Assembly (NCBI RefSeq): GCF_027579695.1
Contig: NC_083581.1
Coordinates: 62,074,200 to 62,138,199, forward strand
Reading direction: 5' to 3'
DNA length: 64,000 nt
DNA from: Neoarius graeffei
Lineage: Eukaryota; Chordata; Actinopteri; Siluriformes; Ariidae
The position numbers and the translations under genes were made by a program. Position 1 is the first letter of the stretch; every line of letters starts with the position of its first letter. This document shows, piece by piece, positions 1 to 10,912 of this stretch. A model generated the notes under the pieces. The model saw nothing but the letters and a program-made list of their open reading frames with translations. It had not been told where the DNA came from and searched no databases.

Positions 1-2150
1 CTTCAGTTTCTCATTTCTTGTGTATTTGCAGTGTTTCAATCTGTAATGCAGTAGTAGTATTATTATTATTTTTGTATTACGTTCTCTTGTTTCGTATATT
101 TTGAGTCTCTCTTGTAATAAAATCAGCTGAAACATGTTGCTCGAGTTTGCTTGATAACATCAAGGCCTAAGTTACTTGTTGCAATAAACAGCAGCTGATT
201 GTTATTTATTTATTATTATTTTAATTATAGCACCTTTTGAGAGTGGCAGCCTGGCCGTAATGCTGGCTCGGTGTCATCCTGGCATGCAGAACATTGACGG
301 TTGTTTCACAGACTGTCGAAAGTAGCTTATATCTAACGTTTCTCTCCTTTTAAGCTGTGGTTGTGTTAAGTGCACCACTTTAGTGAAACATAGTGGAGAA
401 ACCAGACAACCATTTGGTTGTGCCAGAGAGCTGCTTTTTTTTCCCCCCAAGATGTGAAGTCTGTTCCAAAGTCTGTTTCAGCAGATTACAATAAAGTGAT
501 TCTTAAAGGAAAGCACTGAAACACAATAAATATGCTTATACCGAAATATTCGTGATGTGCTTAGCAATTCTGGTGCTGATTTGTCGGTTGGTGCTGTATT
601 TTTGTAATTGTCATGAGCCGTTGTCGTGGGGGCTTTGCTAGCGCAGTTACAGTGGTATTGAACAGAAGAAACAATTCAGTGATCTGAAACCTACAGCAAG
701 TGAAAATGGTCGGGTATCATTTTTACCACTTCTGAGTCAGAATTGGACAAATGTACAAGTGCACAAGAATTTATCTTGGCTGATCAGCACAGAAACATAC
801 AATATACAAACAAGCAAGATTTAAACAGACCTACAAAAGTGTGGATTATAAAAAATAATATAATAAAGACAATACAAATGCAGAGCCTGCATACAACACT
901 ATTTGGGAAATGGAAGGACAGTTCTGCTTATTTATTAGAGAGGGTTTGTTGAGAGGATTGACCACCTTTGTGGAAAGAAACTGTTTAGTACTACTGTATG
1001 TGGTGCTGGTTTTAATGGAGAGGTACCATTCACCTGAATGGAGTTTCTAAAACTGATGATATTTTCAGCTCAGTTCCTCGCCCTGATGTCATGCAGCTCT
1101 GGAATTGAGAGCTGCTGCAGACCAATTGGCATTTCTGCTGTGCTTTCTGTCTTTAAACAAGAGGAGGATGAGTTGAATTACATAGTTATGGATGAGGTGC
1201 TGAGATGCGTTCAGTGATGGAACAGTTTTTTGTACTAAAACAGAAGCTTTTAAGAAATGTTACAAGGTGACTTGTAGAAAGAACACTCCTGAAAAGAGCA
1301 AGAATTTATTTTCTCGCACGGTATTTCTTCAGTGATGTTCAATGTCACAGATGAGGGGTTAAGAGAGCTGGGCGGATTAAAGTGCCGCTGCATTGGTGTC
1401 TTTAGGTAGAGATGATGCAAATGTTGAATCCCACTGGTGCCACTATGAGCTAGCAAAATGATGGCATTATGAGTAAGGTAGGAAACCATTAAAGATAGAT
1501 TGCCTTGCAGAGTTTTCAAGTTTAGGTCATAAAAATACATTTCCATGACACCCAATTATTTTTCTTTAGTGGACCGAAAGCTACTGAATTCGAATCACGG
1601 ACTTCCAATTTTATTAGGTTTTTTAAATAGAACAATTAATGAATTTAAGGCCATGTGGCCCTAAATTCTCCAGTATTTTTTCCTGCTTCACCATGACCCA
1701 ATTCAAGATACTATGTCATGCATCACGTGGTGGGCTTTCCCCATTCGCGCAAGGCATTGTGGGATACAAATTTGAAACAGGAGAGGAAAGTAGAGGACGC
1801 GAATGAAACGTGAAAGACTTGAAAGCAAGGAGAAAAGATGTTATGTTGTGAAGGAAAGGAAACACAGGACCAAACTAATAAATATCGGCGGTCAGCGAGC
1901 ACCTTGGTGTGATCAGCTATTCGTTTAGCGACAGAATGATGGAACTGTCAGTGCACCGTCAAGGTAAACCTGTAGATGGCAGTAATGCAACACTGTGGAT
2001 ACCAGCTGCCGTAAAACCCAAAACAAGAAGAAAAAGAAGAAGAAGCAGCAGGTAAACCTGCGCATGCACACACACGGACTTCCTCTGTCTGCTTGACTGC
2101 GTGAAACGAATGATTTCATGCATATTATTTGCGAGGTAATATCCTCAAAT
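1..2150. other. No recognisable gene; unclassified DNA
   Basis: I see no convincing coding exon, RNA gene or complete transposon here. The open frames are short (up to about 100 codons), have no family signature and no conserved motif. A stretch at about 1730-2060 (tail with GATGGCAGTAATGCAACAC and AAGAAGAAG runs) has the look of an old dispersed fish repeat, because a related motif (GGTGGCGGTAATGCACC) recurs at about 27836. I cannot name the family. A (TTA)n tract lies near 52-70. Confidence 0.4.
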
Positions 2151-2185
2151 TAAATAACTTCCCAGCCACAGAATAGTCTGTTTTT

Positions 2186-2955
2186 ATGCTTCCGCCACCT
2201 TAAGGTGCAGGAGGCATTATGTTTTCGGGTTGTCCGTCTGTCCGTGCGTGCATCCGTGCGTGTGTGCGTCCTGAAACCTTGTGAACACGATATCTCAAAG
2301 GCTAATGAAAGGAATTTCACCAAACTTTCACCATTTGTGCACTTTGGGGCAAACATGAACTGATTAGATTTTGAGGTTAAAAGGTCACAGGTCAAGATTA
2401 CTGTGAGGTCAAATGTCCATCCCCAAACTTTGTGAACACCATATCTCAAAGACTAATGAAAGGAATTTCACCAAACTTTCACCATTTGTGCACTTTGGGA
2501 CAAAGATGAAATGATTAGATTTTGAGATCAAAAGGTCTAAGGTCAAGGTCACTGTGAGGTCAAATGTCTGCCGAAAACCTTGTGAACACAATATCTTCAA
2601 GGCAAATGAAAGGCATTTCACCAAACTTTCACCATTTGTGCACTTTGGGACAAAGATGAAATGATTAGATTTTGATATCAAAAGGTCTAAGGTCAAGGTC
2701 ACTGTGAGGTCAAATATCTGTCTGAAAACCTTGTGAACATGATATCTCAAAGGCTAATGAAAGGAATTTCACCAAACTTTCACCATTTGTGCGCTTTGGG
2801 ACAAACATGAACTGATTAGATTTTGAGGTTAAAAGGTCACAGGTCAAGATTACTGTGAGGTCAAATGTCCATCCCCAAATCACAACTTAATAAGGCGTGT
2901 AGTCTACCAGGCGGAGGCATCCCCATCGACGCCGTTGGCATCGAGTTCTATCTAG
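2186..2955 (+). mobile_element. Helitron-like non-autonomous element (putative)
   Basis: The block begins with an imperfect palindrome and a TCCGTCTGTCCGTGCG-type run, continues with four 150-bp tandem units, and ends at 2952-2955 with CTAG followed by T. About 8 bases before CTAG is a short imperfect hairpin (CGACGCC/GGCATCG). A 3' hairpin plus CTRR-T end without terminal inverted repeats is the known Helitron signature, and internal minisatellites are common in such elements. No Rep/helicase coding is present. The 5' boundary is a guess. It could instead be a simple satellite-bearing repeat. Confidence 0.4.
2281..2880 (+). repeat. Four tandem units of about 150 bp
   Basis: The anchor GTGAACA(C/T) followed by ATATCT recurs at 2281, 2432, 2582 and 2733, a spacing of 151, 150 and 151 bp. 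Each unit reads through conserved blocks including TTTCACCATTTGTGC, GATTAGATTTTGA and AAGGTCAAG/AGGTCAAATGTC. Units 1 and 4 resemble each other most (both carry AAAAGGTCACAGGTCAAGATTACTG-type text), as do units 2 and 3, which suggests block-wise amplification. The matching minus-strand open frames are by-products of the repeat. Confidence 0.9.
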
Positions 2956-3840
2956 TTTTTGTTTTGTTTTTAGATATTGCAGAAATAAACATATATCACA
3001 ATGGCCAAATTTCAGAGGGAACTAAATTTCACCAATTTTATGAAATCAAAAGGCCGTCTACCTTTAATCATAGTGAAAATAGCACGTCACTGAAAGATGT
3101 TGAGACTAAAATTAAAAAAAAATATCACATATTACTGATGAAGATTAATATGCAAGTCATTCAGGATGAATTTTAACTTATATCATAAAAGGAAATAACA
3201 GTAAATGATAGTCTTACATTTTACATTATATAAAGTCAAAATATTAAATATTCAAAGTATAAAATATTATCAGTGATGAACATGCTCAGTTATGTGCACA
3301 GGAAAATGGAGGGGTTTTTATTTTCGATTGTGTTTAGTGAGTCGTTTGGTTTTCCTCATGAACAGCAGGTTGTGCAAGTGTGAGACAAATCTCTTGTTAG
3401 TGACTCAGAAGGGGCTTTTGGTGGTGAAATCATTTTATGGTGCTGATGTGTCTGTGCTTGAAATAAAGGAAGCTGGCATTCAAATCTATGTCAAAGATGA
3501 CTGAATTTCTTCTATATTTAAAGCAGTAAATCAGTTCATTTGTTTAAGAAGGCCTTTACTAAAGGTGAGATCCTTTCTTTAGACACTGAGAAACTTGTTA
3601 ATGTCACACAAATCAAATTAATATCGAACTGCAGAAGCTACGGAATTGTTTATGAACATTATCTGGAAAGCAGAAAATGTGCAAGCTTGTGATGAAAAGA
3701 TTTATAACTTAACAGACCAGATTTTATAGTGACATATGATATAAAATGCATTATAGTTTAAATATGTATTCAGGTTTATAAGCCATTTATCATTGTTTTT
3801 GTGTTTCCCTTTATATCTGGCATTTACCCAAAGGTGTATA
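2956..3840. other. No recognisable feature
   Basis: AT-rich sequence with two short open frames (2865-3176, 3292-3504) that have no recognisable motif, no splice context I trust and no repeat boundary. I see nothing else in it. Confidence 0.4.
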
Positions 3841-3844
3841 ATGT

Positions 3845-4190
3845 CATTTAAGTCAAGTCAGAGTCCTCTCACGCAGACTCTGGTCTTCCCAGGCAGTCTC
3901 CTGTCCCAGTACTAACCAACTCTTTAAGGCATATGGGTCCAGCGCCGATCTCCGTTTCAGTAGCCCTCGGCCTCTCACCTATACAGCTATGGCTACAGCA
4001 GGGAGCCAGTCCTCGGGTAACCGCAAGAGTTTGACTTCCTCACTCACATCTGTATTGCAGCATGCCTTGCCAGACGGTAGTAGGTACCATTTTTTATAAC
4101 GGTCTTTGGTATGATCCGACCGCGAGTAGAACTCGTGATATCCCGATCAAGAGGCGGACATGCTAACCGCTAGACCAACTCGCAGCCATT
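3845..4190 (-). mobile_element. Composite tRNA-5S-like SINE
   Basis: Read on the minus strand from about 4188, the element opens with a tRNA-like head. It has an A-box TGGTCTAGCGG and a B-box-like GAGTTCTACTC about 40 bases later. After a linker, the stretch complementary to about 3885-3925 reads TGGTTAGTACT, then a GGAGAC block and GCCTGGGAA. This closely follows the 3' half of vertebrate 5S rRNA, including its C-box region. It then runs into a short tail. The order tRNA head, linker, 5S-like segment suggests a dimeric Pol III retroposon. No target-site duplication was identified, so the ends are approximate. Confidence 0.6.
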
Positions 4191-4439
4191 TAAATACATA
4201 CAATAAAAAATGTCTTTTTTTTTTATAAGATCTAGATTTGCAATGGAACTTATTATGGTAAAAACAAAAAACAAGCACACAAAAACATGTACTTAATTTT
4301 AAAAATGTGGTTTGATTAATTAAATGTGAGAGTGGCATGTACAGTATGAGATGATGTACAGAGTACACACAGAGTAGACTTGTACTCTGATTTCCCGAAT
4401 TCCCAATTTCATCTCTGAACATGCATGCATCCAAAACTA

Positions 4440-4870
4440 TTCATGATACAGATTTGAAATTTGGTATACATGTTAACAAGGTAATGTAGATGTGCCTTTT
4501 CATACCAAGAAATTTGAAATGTTTTAATTTTTCATGTTTCCATGGAAACAATTTCAGACTTAGTCTCTCAGGCTAGTCTTGGGGTAGGTTTTGTTTCCAG
4601 AGCAGAACTTGAAAACTATGAGTGGTATAGTCTTGAAAGTTGGTATATGTGTTGATTAAGTAATGTATATGTGCCTTTTGATACTAAGAAATGTGAGAAA
4701 TTTTAATTTTTGGCTCACCTGGACCAAAGGTCCGGTGGGTTTATGCCATGGGCTGCTGAGGTCAGTGTAAAGAGGTAGGGTTGGTTTCCTGCAGCAAAAC
4801 TTGAAAAATGTGACAAATAATATATTGAAACTTGGCATATAGGGCCGGGGATATAGATGACTCTGTCTTC
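4440..4870. repeat. Degenerate 180-bp repeat, about three copies
   Basis: A GAAA(T/G/C)TTGG(T/C)ATA anchor recurs at 4456, 4634 and 4826, followed in the first two copies by a shared GTGCCTTTTxATAC block and TTTTAATTTTT. A short palindrome GGACCAAAGGTCC lies at about 4721. The copies are strongly diverged. This resembles old dispersed repeats of aquatic genomes; no coding is seen. Confidence 0.5.
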
Positions 4871-5020
4871 TTGTTACTTGATTAAGATCCACCTGTCTGC
4901 AATCAAAGTGTCACATGATCTGTTACATAATGTCTATATAAATCAACCTGTTCTGGAAGGACACTGACTCTGTAACACTACTAAGCAAGCAACTTGAGAA
5001 CCAAGGAGCAATCCAAACAT

Positions 5021-5398
5021 CTCATCTCATCTCATTATCTCTAGCCACTTTATCCTGTTCTACAGGGTCGCAGGCGAGCTGGAGCCTATCCCAGCTGACT
5101 ATGGGTGAAAGGCGGGGTACACCCTGGACAAGTCGCCAGGTCATCACAGGACTGACACATAGACACAGACAACCATTCACACTCACATTCACACCTATGG
5201 TCAATTTAGAGTCACCAGTTAACCTAACCTGCATGTCTTTGGACTGTGGGGGAAACCGGAGCACCCGGAGGAAACCCATGCGGACACGGGGAGAACATAC
5301 AAACTCCACACAGAAAGGCCCTCACCGGCCACGGGGCTCGAACCCGGACCTTCTTGCTGTGAGGCGACAGCGCTAACCACTACACCACCGTGCCGCCC
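5021..5398 (-). mobile_element. tRNA-derived SINE (family A), full length
   Basis: On the minus strand it starts at the tRNA-like head GGCGGCACGGTGGTGTAGTG. It has A-box TGGTGTAGTGG and B-box GGTTCGAGCCC, and ends in an ATGAGATGAGATGAG tail. A perfect 11-bp target duplication, AATCCAAACAT, is at 5010-5020 and 5399-5409. It is the reference copy for more than a dozen related copies in this window. Confidence 0.93.
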
Positions 5399-5470
5399 AA
5401 TCCAAACATATCAGAGACAAAGTTGTGAAGAAGTATACATCAAGGTTGGGTTATAAAAATATCCCAAACT

Positions 5471-6313
5471 TTGAATATCCCACAGAGCACCATTAAATCC
5501 ATTATAGCAAAATGGAAAGAAAATGTCACCACTACAAACCTGATGAGAGAAGGCCGCCCACCAAAACTCACAGACCAGGCAAGGAGGGCATTAATCAGAG
5601 ATACAACAAAGACACAAAAGATAACACTGAAGGAGCTGCAAAGATTCACAGCGGAGATGGGAGCATCTGTCCATAGGACCACTTTAAGCCATACACTCCA
5701 CAGAGTGGGGCTTTATGGAAGACTGGCCATAAAAAAGCCATTGCTGAAGAAAACACGTTTGGAGTTTGCCCAACAGCATGTGGCAGACTCCCCAAACACA
5801 TGGAAGAAGATTTTCTGGTCAAATGAGACTAAAATTGATCTTTTTGGCCATCATGGGAAATGCCATGTGTGGCGCAAACCCACCACCCTGAGAACACCAT
5901 TCCTACAGTGAAGGACTGAAGAAAAGACAGATGGCACTAAATACAGGGCAATTCTGGAGGAAAACCTGTTTGAGTCAGCCAGAGGTTTGAGACTGGGACG
6001 AAGGTTCATGTTCCAGCAGGACCATGACCCTAAACATACTGCTAAAGCTACACTGGAGTGGTTTAAAGGGAAACATTTAAATGTCTTGGAATGGCCTAAT
6101 CAAAGCCCAGACATTAATCCAATTGAGAATCTGTGGCATAACTTGAAGATTGCTGTACACCAACGCAACCCATGTAACTTGAAGGAGTTGGAGCAGTTTT
6201 GCCTTGAGGAATGGGCAAAAATCTCAGTGGCTAGATGTGCTAAGCTAATAGAGACGTACCCCAAGAGACTTGCAGCTTTAATTGCAGCAAAAGGTGACTT
6301 TACAAAATATTGA
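5471..6313 (+). pseudogene. Tc1 transposase relic (transposon A)
   Basis: A transposase would cut and paste the element at TA sites. Two open pieces survive. The first, 5471-5911, has the helix-turn-helix region and the WSNETKIDLFG motif. The second, 5987-6313, has FQQDHDPKHTAK and SPDINPIENLW. The second aspartate and the terminal glutamate of the DDE triad are therefore visible. The first aspartate position reads N in WSNET, a change that should abolish catalysis. Between 5911 and 5987 the expected central region is missing and the frame is lost. It cannot encode an active enzyme. Assignment to Tc1 is firm; subfamily is unknown. Confidence 0.9.
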
Positions 6314-6671
6314 CTTTGGGGGGTGAATACCTATGCACACGCCAGATTTCTGCTTTTACACCTTAATTATTGTTTGTCAGAATATAAAATTAATTTGCAC
6401 CTTTAAAGTTGCAGGCATGTTGTGTAAATCAAATGGTGCTAACCCCCCCCCCCCAAAAAAAAACATTTTAATTCCAGCTTGTAATGCGACAAAACAGGAC
6501 AAACACAAAGGGGGATGATTACTTTTGCAAGACAATGTATATATAGCATTAAAAAAGATGCACTTGCAGTTGAACTATATATTGCACTGTAATGAAATGA
6601 AATGGCATGAAGAGGTACAATTGTAATGGAAATGTATGTATTTCTATTAGGACTATGTATATTTAACAGTT

Positions 6672-6744
6672 ATTCCACGAAATTCAGTTGGATATGCACT
6701 GATAGCTGACAAGGTGCGGTGCACCGTGTAGGCTATAAGCCATA
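6672..6744. mobile_element. Left half of a palindromic MITE split by Tc1-B
   Basis: CAGTTATTCCACGAAATTCAG starts a foldback-type MITE. Its other end, ending GTGGAATAACTG on the opposite strand, is found at about 28198-28224. Between the two lies the whole nested Tc1-B block. The TA at 6743-6744 abuts the Tc1 terminus CAGTGGTGCTT, as expected for TA-targeted insertion. Confidence 0.65.
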
Positions 6745-7470
6745 CAGTGGTGCTTAAAAGTTTTTGAACCCTTTAGAATTTTCTATATTTCTGTATAAAT
6801 ATGACTGATCAGATTTTCACACAAGTCCTAAAAGTAGATAAAGAGAACCCAGTTAAACACATGAGACAAAAATATTATACTTGGTCATTTATCTCGTCTC
6901 ATTATCTCTAGCCGCTTTATCCTGTTCTACAGGGTCGCAGGCAAGCTGGAGCCTATCCCAGCTGACTATGGGCGAAAGGCGGGGTACACCCTGGACAAGT
7001 CGCCAGGTCATCACAGGGCTTGGTCATTTATTTATTGAGGAAAATGGTCCAATATTACATATCTGTGAGTGGCAAAAGTATGTGAACCTTTGCTTTCAGT
7101 ATCTGGTGTGACCCCCTTGTGCAGCAATAACTACAACTAAAGGTTTCCGGTAACTGTTGATCAGTCCTGCACACCGGCTTGGAGGAATTTTAGTCCATTC
7201 CTCTGTACAGAACAGCTTCAACTCTGGGATGTTGGTGGGTTTCCTCACATTAACTGCTCGCTTCAGGACTTTGGTCAGGACTTTGACTTGGCCATTCCAA
7301 AACTTTAACTTTATTCTTCTTTAACCGTTCTTTGGTAGAACAACTTGTGTGCTTAGGGTCGTTGTCTTGCTGCATGACCCACCTTCTCTTGAGATTCAGT
7401 TCATGGACAGATGTCCTGACATTTTCCTTTAGAATTTGCTGGTATAATTCAGAATTTATTGTTCCATCAA
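6745..7470 (-). pseudogene. Tc1-B transposon: 3' end and C-terminal transposase relic
   Basis: The terminus CAGTGGTGCTTAAAAG begins at 6745 beside a TA. Reading the minus strand, 7470 to about 7090 encodes the C-terminal half of a Tc1 transposase, including the MQQDNDPKHTS region with the second catalytic aspartate. The stretch that should hold the third acidic residue is deleted between two CAAAGTCCTGA repeats (near 7260-7285). The same element continues at 10913-11590, 17807-18028 and, inverted, at 28226-28330, so the original transposon has been split by a LINE, a Gypsy and a BEL element. A truncated SINE lies at 6893-7018. Confidence 0.88.
6893..7018 (-). mobile_element. SINE family A, 5'-truncated
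   Basis: Only the tail-proximal 126 bp of the SINE is present; the tRNA head is missing. It is flanked by a perfect 13-bp duplication CTTGGTCATTTAT (6880-6892 and 7019-7031). It therefore inserted in truncated form by target-primed reverse transcription and was not trimmed later. Confidence 0.92.
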
Positions 7471-7570
7471 TTAGATTAGATTAGATTAGATTAGATTAGA
7501 TTAGATTAGATTAGATTAGATTAGATTAGATTAGATTAGATTAGATTAGATTAGATTAGATTAGATTAGA
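7471..7570 (+). repeat. (TTAGA)n pentamer array, LINE tail
   Basis: About twenty nearly perfect TTAGA repeats lie at the 3' terminus of the minus-strand LINE (7471-10912). On the LINE sense strand this is a (TCTAA)n tail. Short-unit tails of this kind are typical of CR1/L2-type LINEs lacking poly(A). Confidence 0.9.
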
Positions 7571-7834
7571 TAAAACTTTATTGATCCCTTTGGGAGGGTT
7601 CCCTCAGGGAAATTAAGATTCCAGCAGCATCATTACAGATAAACAGAAAAAAGAAATAGAGAAAAACTTCTAGATAAATTAAAATAAATTAAGTATTTAC
7701 ATATACAAATATAAAAAGAGTAAGATATGGGGAAGAGGAGAAGGGGGGAGAGAGAGGAGGGGGGAAGGGGAAAAGGGGGGGCACCAGGAGAGATATTGCA
7801 CATTATATTGCACATTGTCCGGTATTGCTTATTG

Positions 7835-10613
7835 TTAGGCTAGGCTATTGCTCCTTCCCGTCCTCTGTCCTCCTGTTACCCCTCCTCCCCCCCAGAGAGG
7901 AGTTGTACAGTCTGATGGCATGAGGGACAAAGGAGTTTTGAGTCTGTTCGTCCTGCACTTGGGAAGGAGCATTCTGTCACTGAACAGGCTCCTCTGGTTG
8001 CTGATGATGGTGTGCAGAGGGTGACTGGCATCATCCATGATGTTTAATAGTTTGTCCATAGACCTCTTCTCTGCCACCGTCACCAGAGAGTCCAGCTTCA
8101 TGCCGACCACAGAGCCGGCCCGCCTGATCAGTTTGTCCAGTCTGGATGTGTCCTTGGATGTGCTGCCCCCCCAGCACACCACAGTGTAAAACAGGACACT
8201 GGCGACCGCAGACTGATAGAACATCCACAGGAGTTTCCTGCAGATGTTAAAGGACCGCAGCCTCCTAAGGAAGTATAGCCTGCTCTGTCCCTTTCTGTAT
8301 AAGTGATTGGTGTTGCAAGTCCAGTCCAGCTTGCTGTCCAGCCACAGCCTGAGGTACTTGTAGGAATCCACTGCCTCCACCTCAACTCCCTCGATCAGAA
8401 CTGGTCGTGACCTTGGTCTGGACCTCCCAAAGTCAATGACCAGCTCCTTGGTCTTCGAGGTGTTGAGCTGCAGATGGTTCCTGTTGCACCACAGAGCAAA
8501 GTCCCTCACCAGGCTCCTATACTCCTCCTCTCTGTCGTCACTGATACACCCAACAATGGCTGTGTCATCGGCAAACTTCTGAATGTGACACAGCTCCGAG
8601 TTGTAGCAGAAGTCCGCGGTGTACAGGGTGAAGAGAAGAGGGGCCAGCACCGTGCCCTGGGGTGCTCTGGTGCTGCTAATCACAGTGTCAGATGTGATGT
8701 CCTTCAGCCTGACGTACTGCGGCCTGTCAGTGAGGTAGCTGGAGATCCAGGTGACCAGACAGGGGTCCACTCGCATCCTGTTCAGTTTGTCCTGAAGCAA
8801 AAGGGGCTGGATGGTGTTGAAGGCACTCGAGAAGTCCAAGAAGAGGATCCTCACTGTGCCATTTCCCTTATCCAGATGCGAGTGGGCTTGGTGTAGCAGG
8901 TATAGGATGGCGTCTTCCACACCAACACCTGCTCAGTATGCAAACTGCAGACAGTCCTGGGCATGTTGTACCTGGGGTCTGAGGAAGCTGAGGAAGAGCC
9001 GCTCCAACATCTTCATCAGATGTGAAGTGAGTGCCACCGGTCGGAAGTCGTTCAGCTCGCTGGGCCGATTCTTTTTGGGAACTGGAACGATACATGATGT
9101 CTTCCAGAGGGTGGGCACTCTCCCCAGCTGCAGGCTGAGGTTGAAGATGTATTGGAGTGGTTCACCCAGTTCAGCAGCGCAGGTCTTCAGTAGTTGGGGA
9201 CACACCTTGTTCGGGCCTGCTGCTTTCCAAGCTTCCTCAGTTGACCTCTGACCTGGTCTGCAGTAATGCATGGAGGAGTCTGTGTTGAGGTGGGGGGGAG
9301 GGGGCTGCTGTGATGACTGGGGGGAAGTGTGTTGAGGGAAGAAGGAAAGATGGCTGCAGGGAGGGGGAGGGTGGGGGGACGTGGGCTGGTTGAACCGGTT
9401 GAAGAGGTCATTCAACTCGTTCGCCCTCTCCACTGTCCCCCCCAATGACTCTGGTCTTTGTATTGTGGCCGGTGATGGTTTTCACACCTTCCCAGACCTC
9501 CCTCATGCTGTTCTCCTTCAGCTTCTGCTCCACCTTTCTCCTGTAGCTGTCCTTAGCTTCTCTCATGCAGTGTTTCACCTCCTGCTGTGCTGCTTTCATC
9601 GCCTCCCAATCCCTGCTCCTGAAGGCGGCCTTCTTCCTGTTGAGGACAGCTTTGACTTCCTGTGTTACCCATGGCTTGTTATTAGGGTAACACCGTACAG
9701 TCTTAGCGGGGGAGACCACGTCTGCACAGAAGTTGAGGTAATCTGTCAGACAGTGTGTCAGCCCCTCTATGTCCTCACAGTGTGGGCTAAGCAGCACATC
9801 CCAGTCCGTGATGTCATAGCAGTCTCAGAGGGCATCTTCCATTTCAGGGGACCACCTCCTGATGGAGCTAGTTGTTGAAGGCTGCCTTTGAACCAGGGGG
9901 GTGTACTTCAGCTGTAGACAAATCAGGTTATGGTCAGACTTCCCTAGTGGGGGGAGGGGTGTGACTCTGTATGCATCCCTCGCATTAGCATACAGCAAGT
10001 CAATTGTCCTGTTATTCCTTGTTGGACAGTCCACAACCTGGTAAAAATCAGCCAAAGTAGAGTCCAAAGCAGCATGATTAAAGTCCCCAGAAATGATCAT
10101 AAATGCCTCAGGGTGCTGTGTCTGCAGCCTTGCTGTGACAGAGTGAATCCTCTCACATGCAGCGGCTGCGTCTGCCCTCAGAGGGATGTAAACACAGATG
10201 GTGATCACATGACTGAACTCCTTCGGCAGATAATATGGCCACAGGCTAACAGCTAGCAGCTCCAAGTCTGGGCAGCATAAAACTGTCTTTACGGAGATAT
10301 GTCCCAGGTTACACCAGCGGTTGTTAACATAAATGATGAGTCCCCCACCTTTGCTTTTCCTGCATGTGTTAGTGTTTCTGTCGGCTCTCACAGCAGTGAA
10401 TCCCCACAGGTCCACATTAGCATCCAGTACAAGGTGTGTTAGCCATGTTTCCGTAAAGATAAATAAGCTGCTCTCCCGATAAATCCGCTGGTTGTTCAGT
10501 GCGGATAACTCGTCGACTTTATTCGGCAGCGAGTTCACATTCCCCATGATAACGGAGGGAATGGATGGTTTGTAGTGCTGCCGGTTGTCCGCTAACCTAG
10601 CCTTTAGCTTCAC
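7835..10613 (-). pseudogene. LINE ORF2 relic: endonuclease and reverse transcriptase
   Basis: The ORF2 protein nicks target DNA and reverse-transcribes the LINE RNA. On the minus strand, 10613-9825 encodes the apurinic-type endonuclease (FTETWLTH, ISGDFNHAAL, and the SDHNLI motif). 9797-9408 and 9445-8933 carry the linker and early RT, and 8920-7835 carries RT with the FADDTA catalytic box and a C-terminal part. The frame is broken three times. There is an in-frame TGA just after MEDAL (about 9825), a frameshift near 9410-9440, and an in-frame TGA after LQFAY (about 8930). Both stops look like CGA to TGA changes, consistent with methylated-CpG decay. The catalytic boxes themselves are intact. 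Frames 9797 and 10613, and 8920 and 9445, are in register. Confidence 0.88.
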
Positions 10614-10912
10614 TCCGGCTTTGTAGCCCCTGGGTTTCCTCCTCGACTCGGCCGGGATGAGGTGTCGTATCCTGGCTCATCCCATTGTTTTCAAGGCCAG
10701 CAGCTCCTCTCTCAAATAAGTGAGAAAACTGGACAAGCCAGAAGGCTATTGCATGTTAAAGTTAAAAATATCCATGTGATATAAGTAAAACACACTTTGT
10801 CTTCGTAAGAAGAGCAAAAAAGTAAAAAAGGTGAAAAAAATAGGTTTAAAGAGCTAAAAACTACAGAGCTACTGGAGAGGCAGCCATCTCACACAGCACC
10901 CATATCACATTG

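Larger units (their letters stand above)
4880..6536 (+). mobile_element. Dead Tc1-like transposon A
   Basis: This is the body of a Tc1/mariner element whose transposase relic lies at 5471-6313. The 3' end carries the TTACTTTTGCAAGACAATGTAT-type terminus. The matching left terminal inverted repeat is not found, so the left end appears truncated. A SINE (5021-5398) sits in the 5' untranslated part and is flanked by the duplicated target AATCCAAACAT, so the SINE is younger than the transposon. Confidence 0.8.
7471..10912 (-). mobile_element. CR1/L2-like LINE inserted in Tc1-B
   Basis: This minus-strand LINE separates two contiguous parts of the Tc1-B transposase (host text resumes at about 10913). 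It has a 5' region (10620-10912) without coding, an endonuclease-RT reading frame in pieces (7835-10613), a 3' UTR and a pentamer tail. The near-complete length suggests insertion as an almost full-length copy. Clade assignment rests on the endonuclease and RT appearance and on the tail; another non-LTR clade is possible. Confidence 0.82.

Noticed and set aside
743..952. Short plus-strand frame as a possible gene
   Set aside because: 69 codons, no motif, no splice or promoter context, and low-complexity K/N-rich composition.
5380..5398. tRNA genes suggested by A and B boxes at SINE heads
   Set aside because: The heads do not fold into complete cloverleaf tRNAs, lack a proper acceptor stem and are fused to SINE bodies with target duplications.
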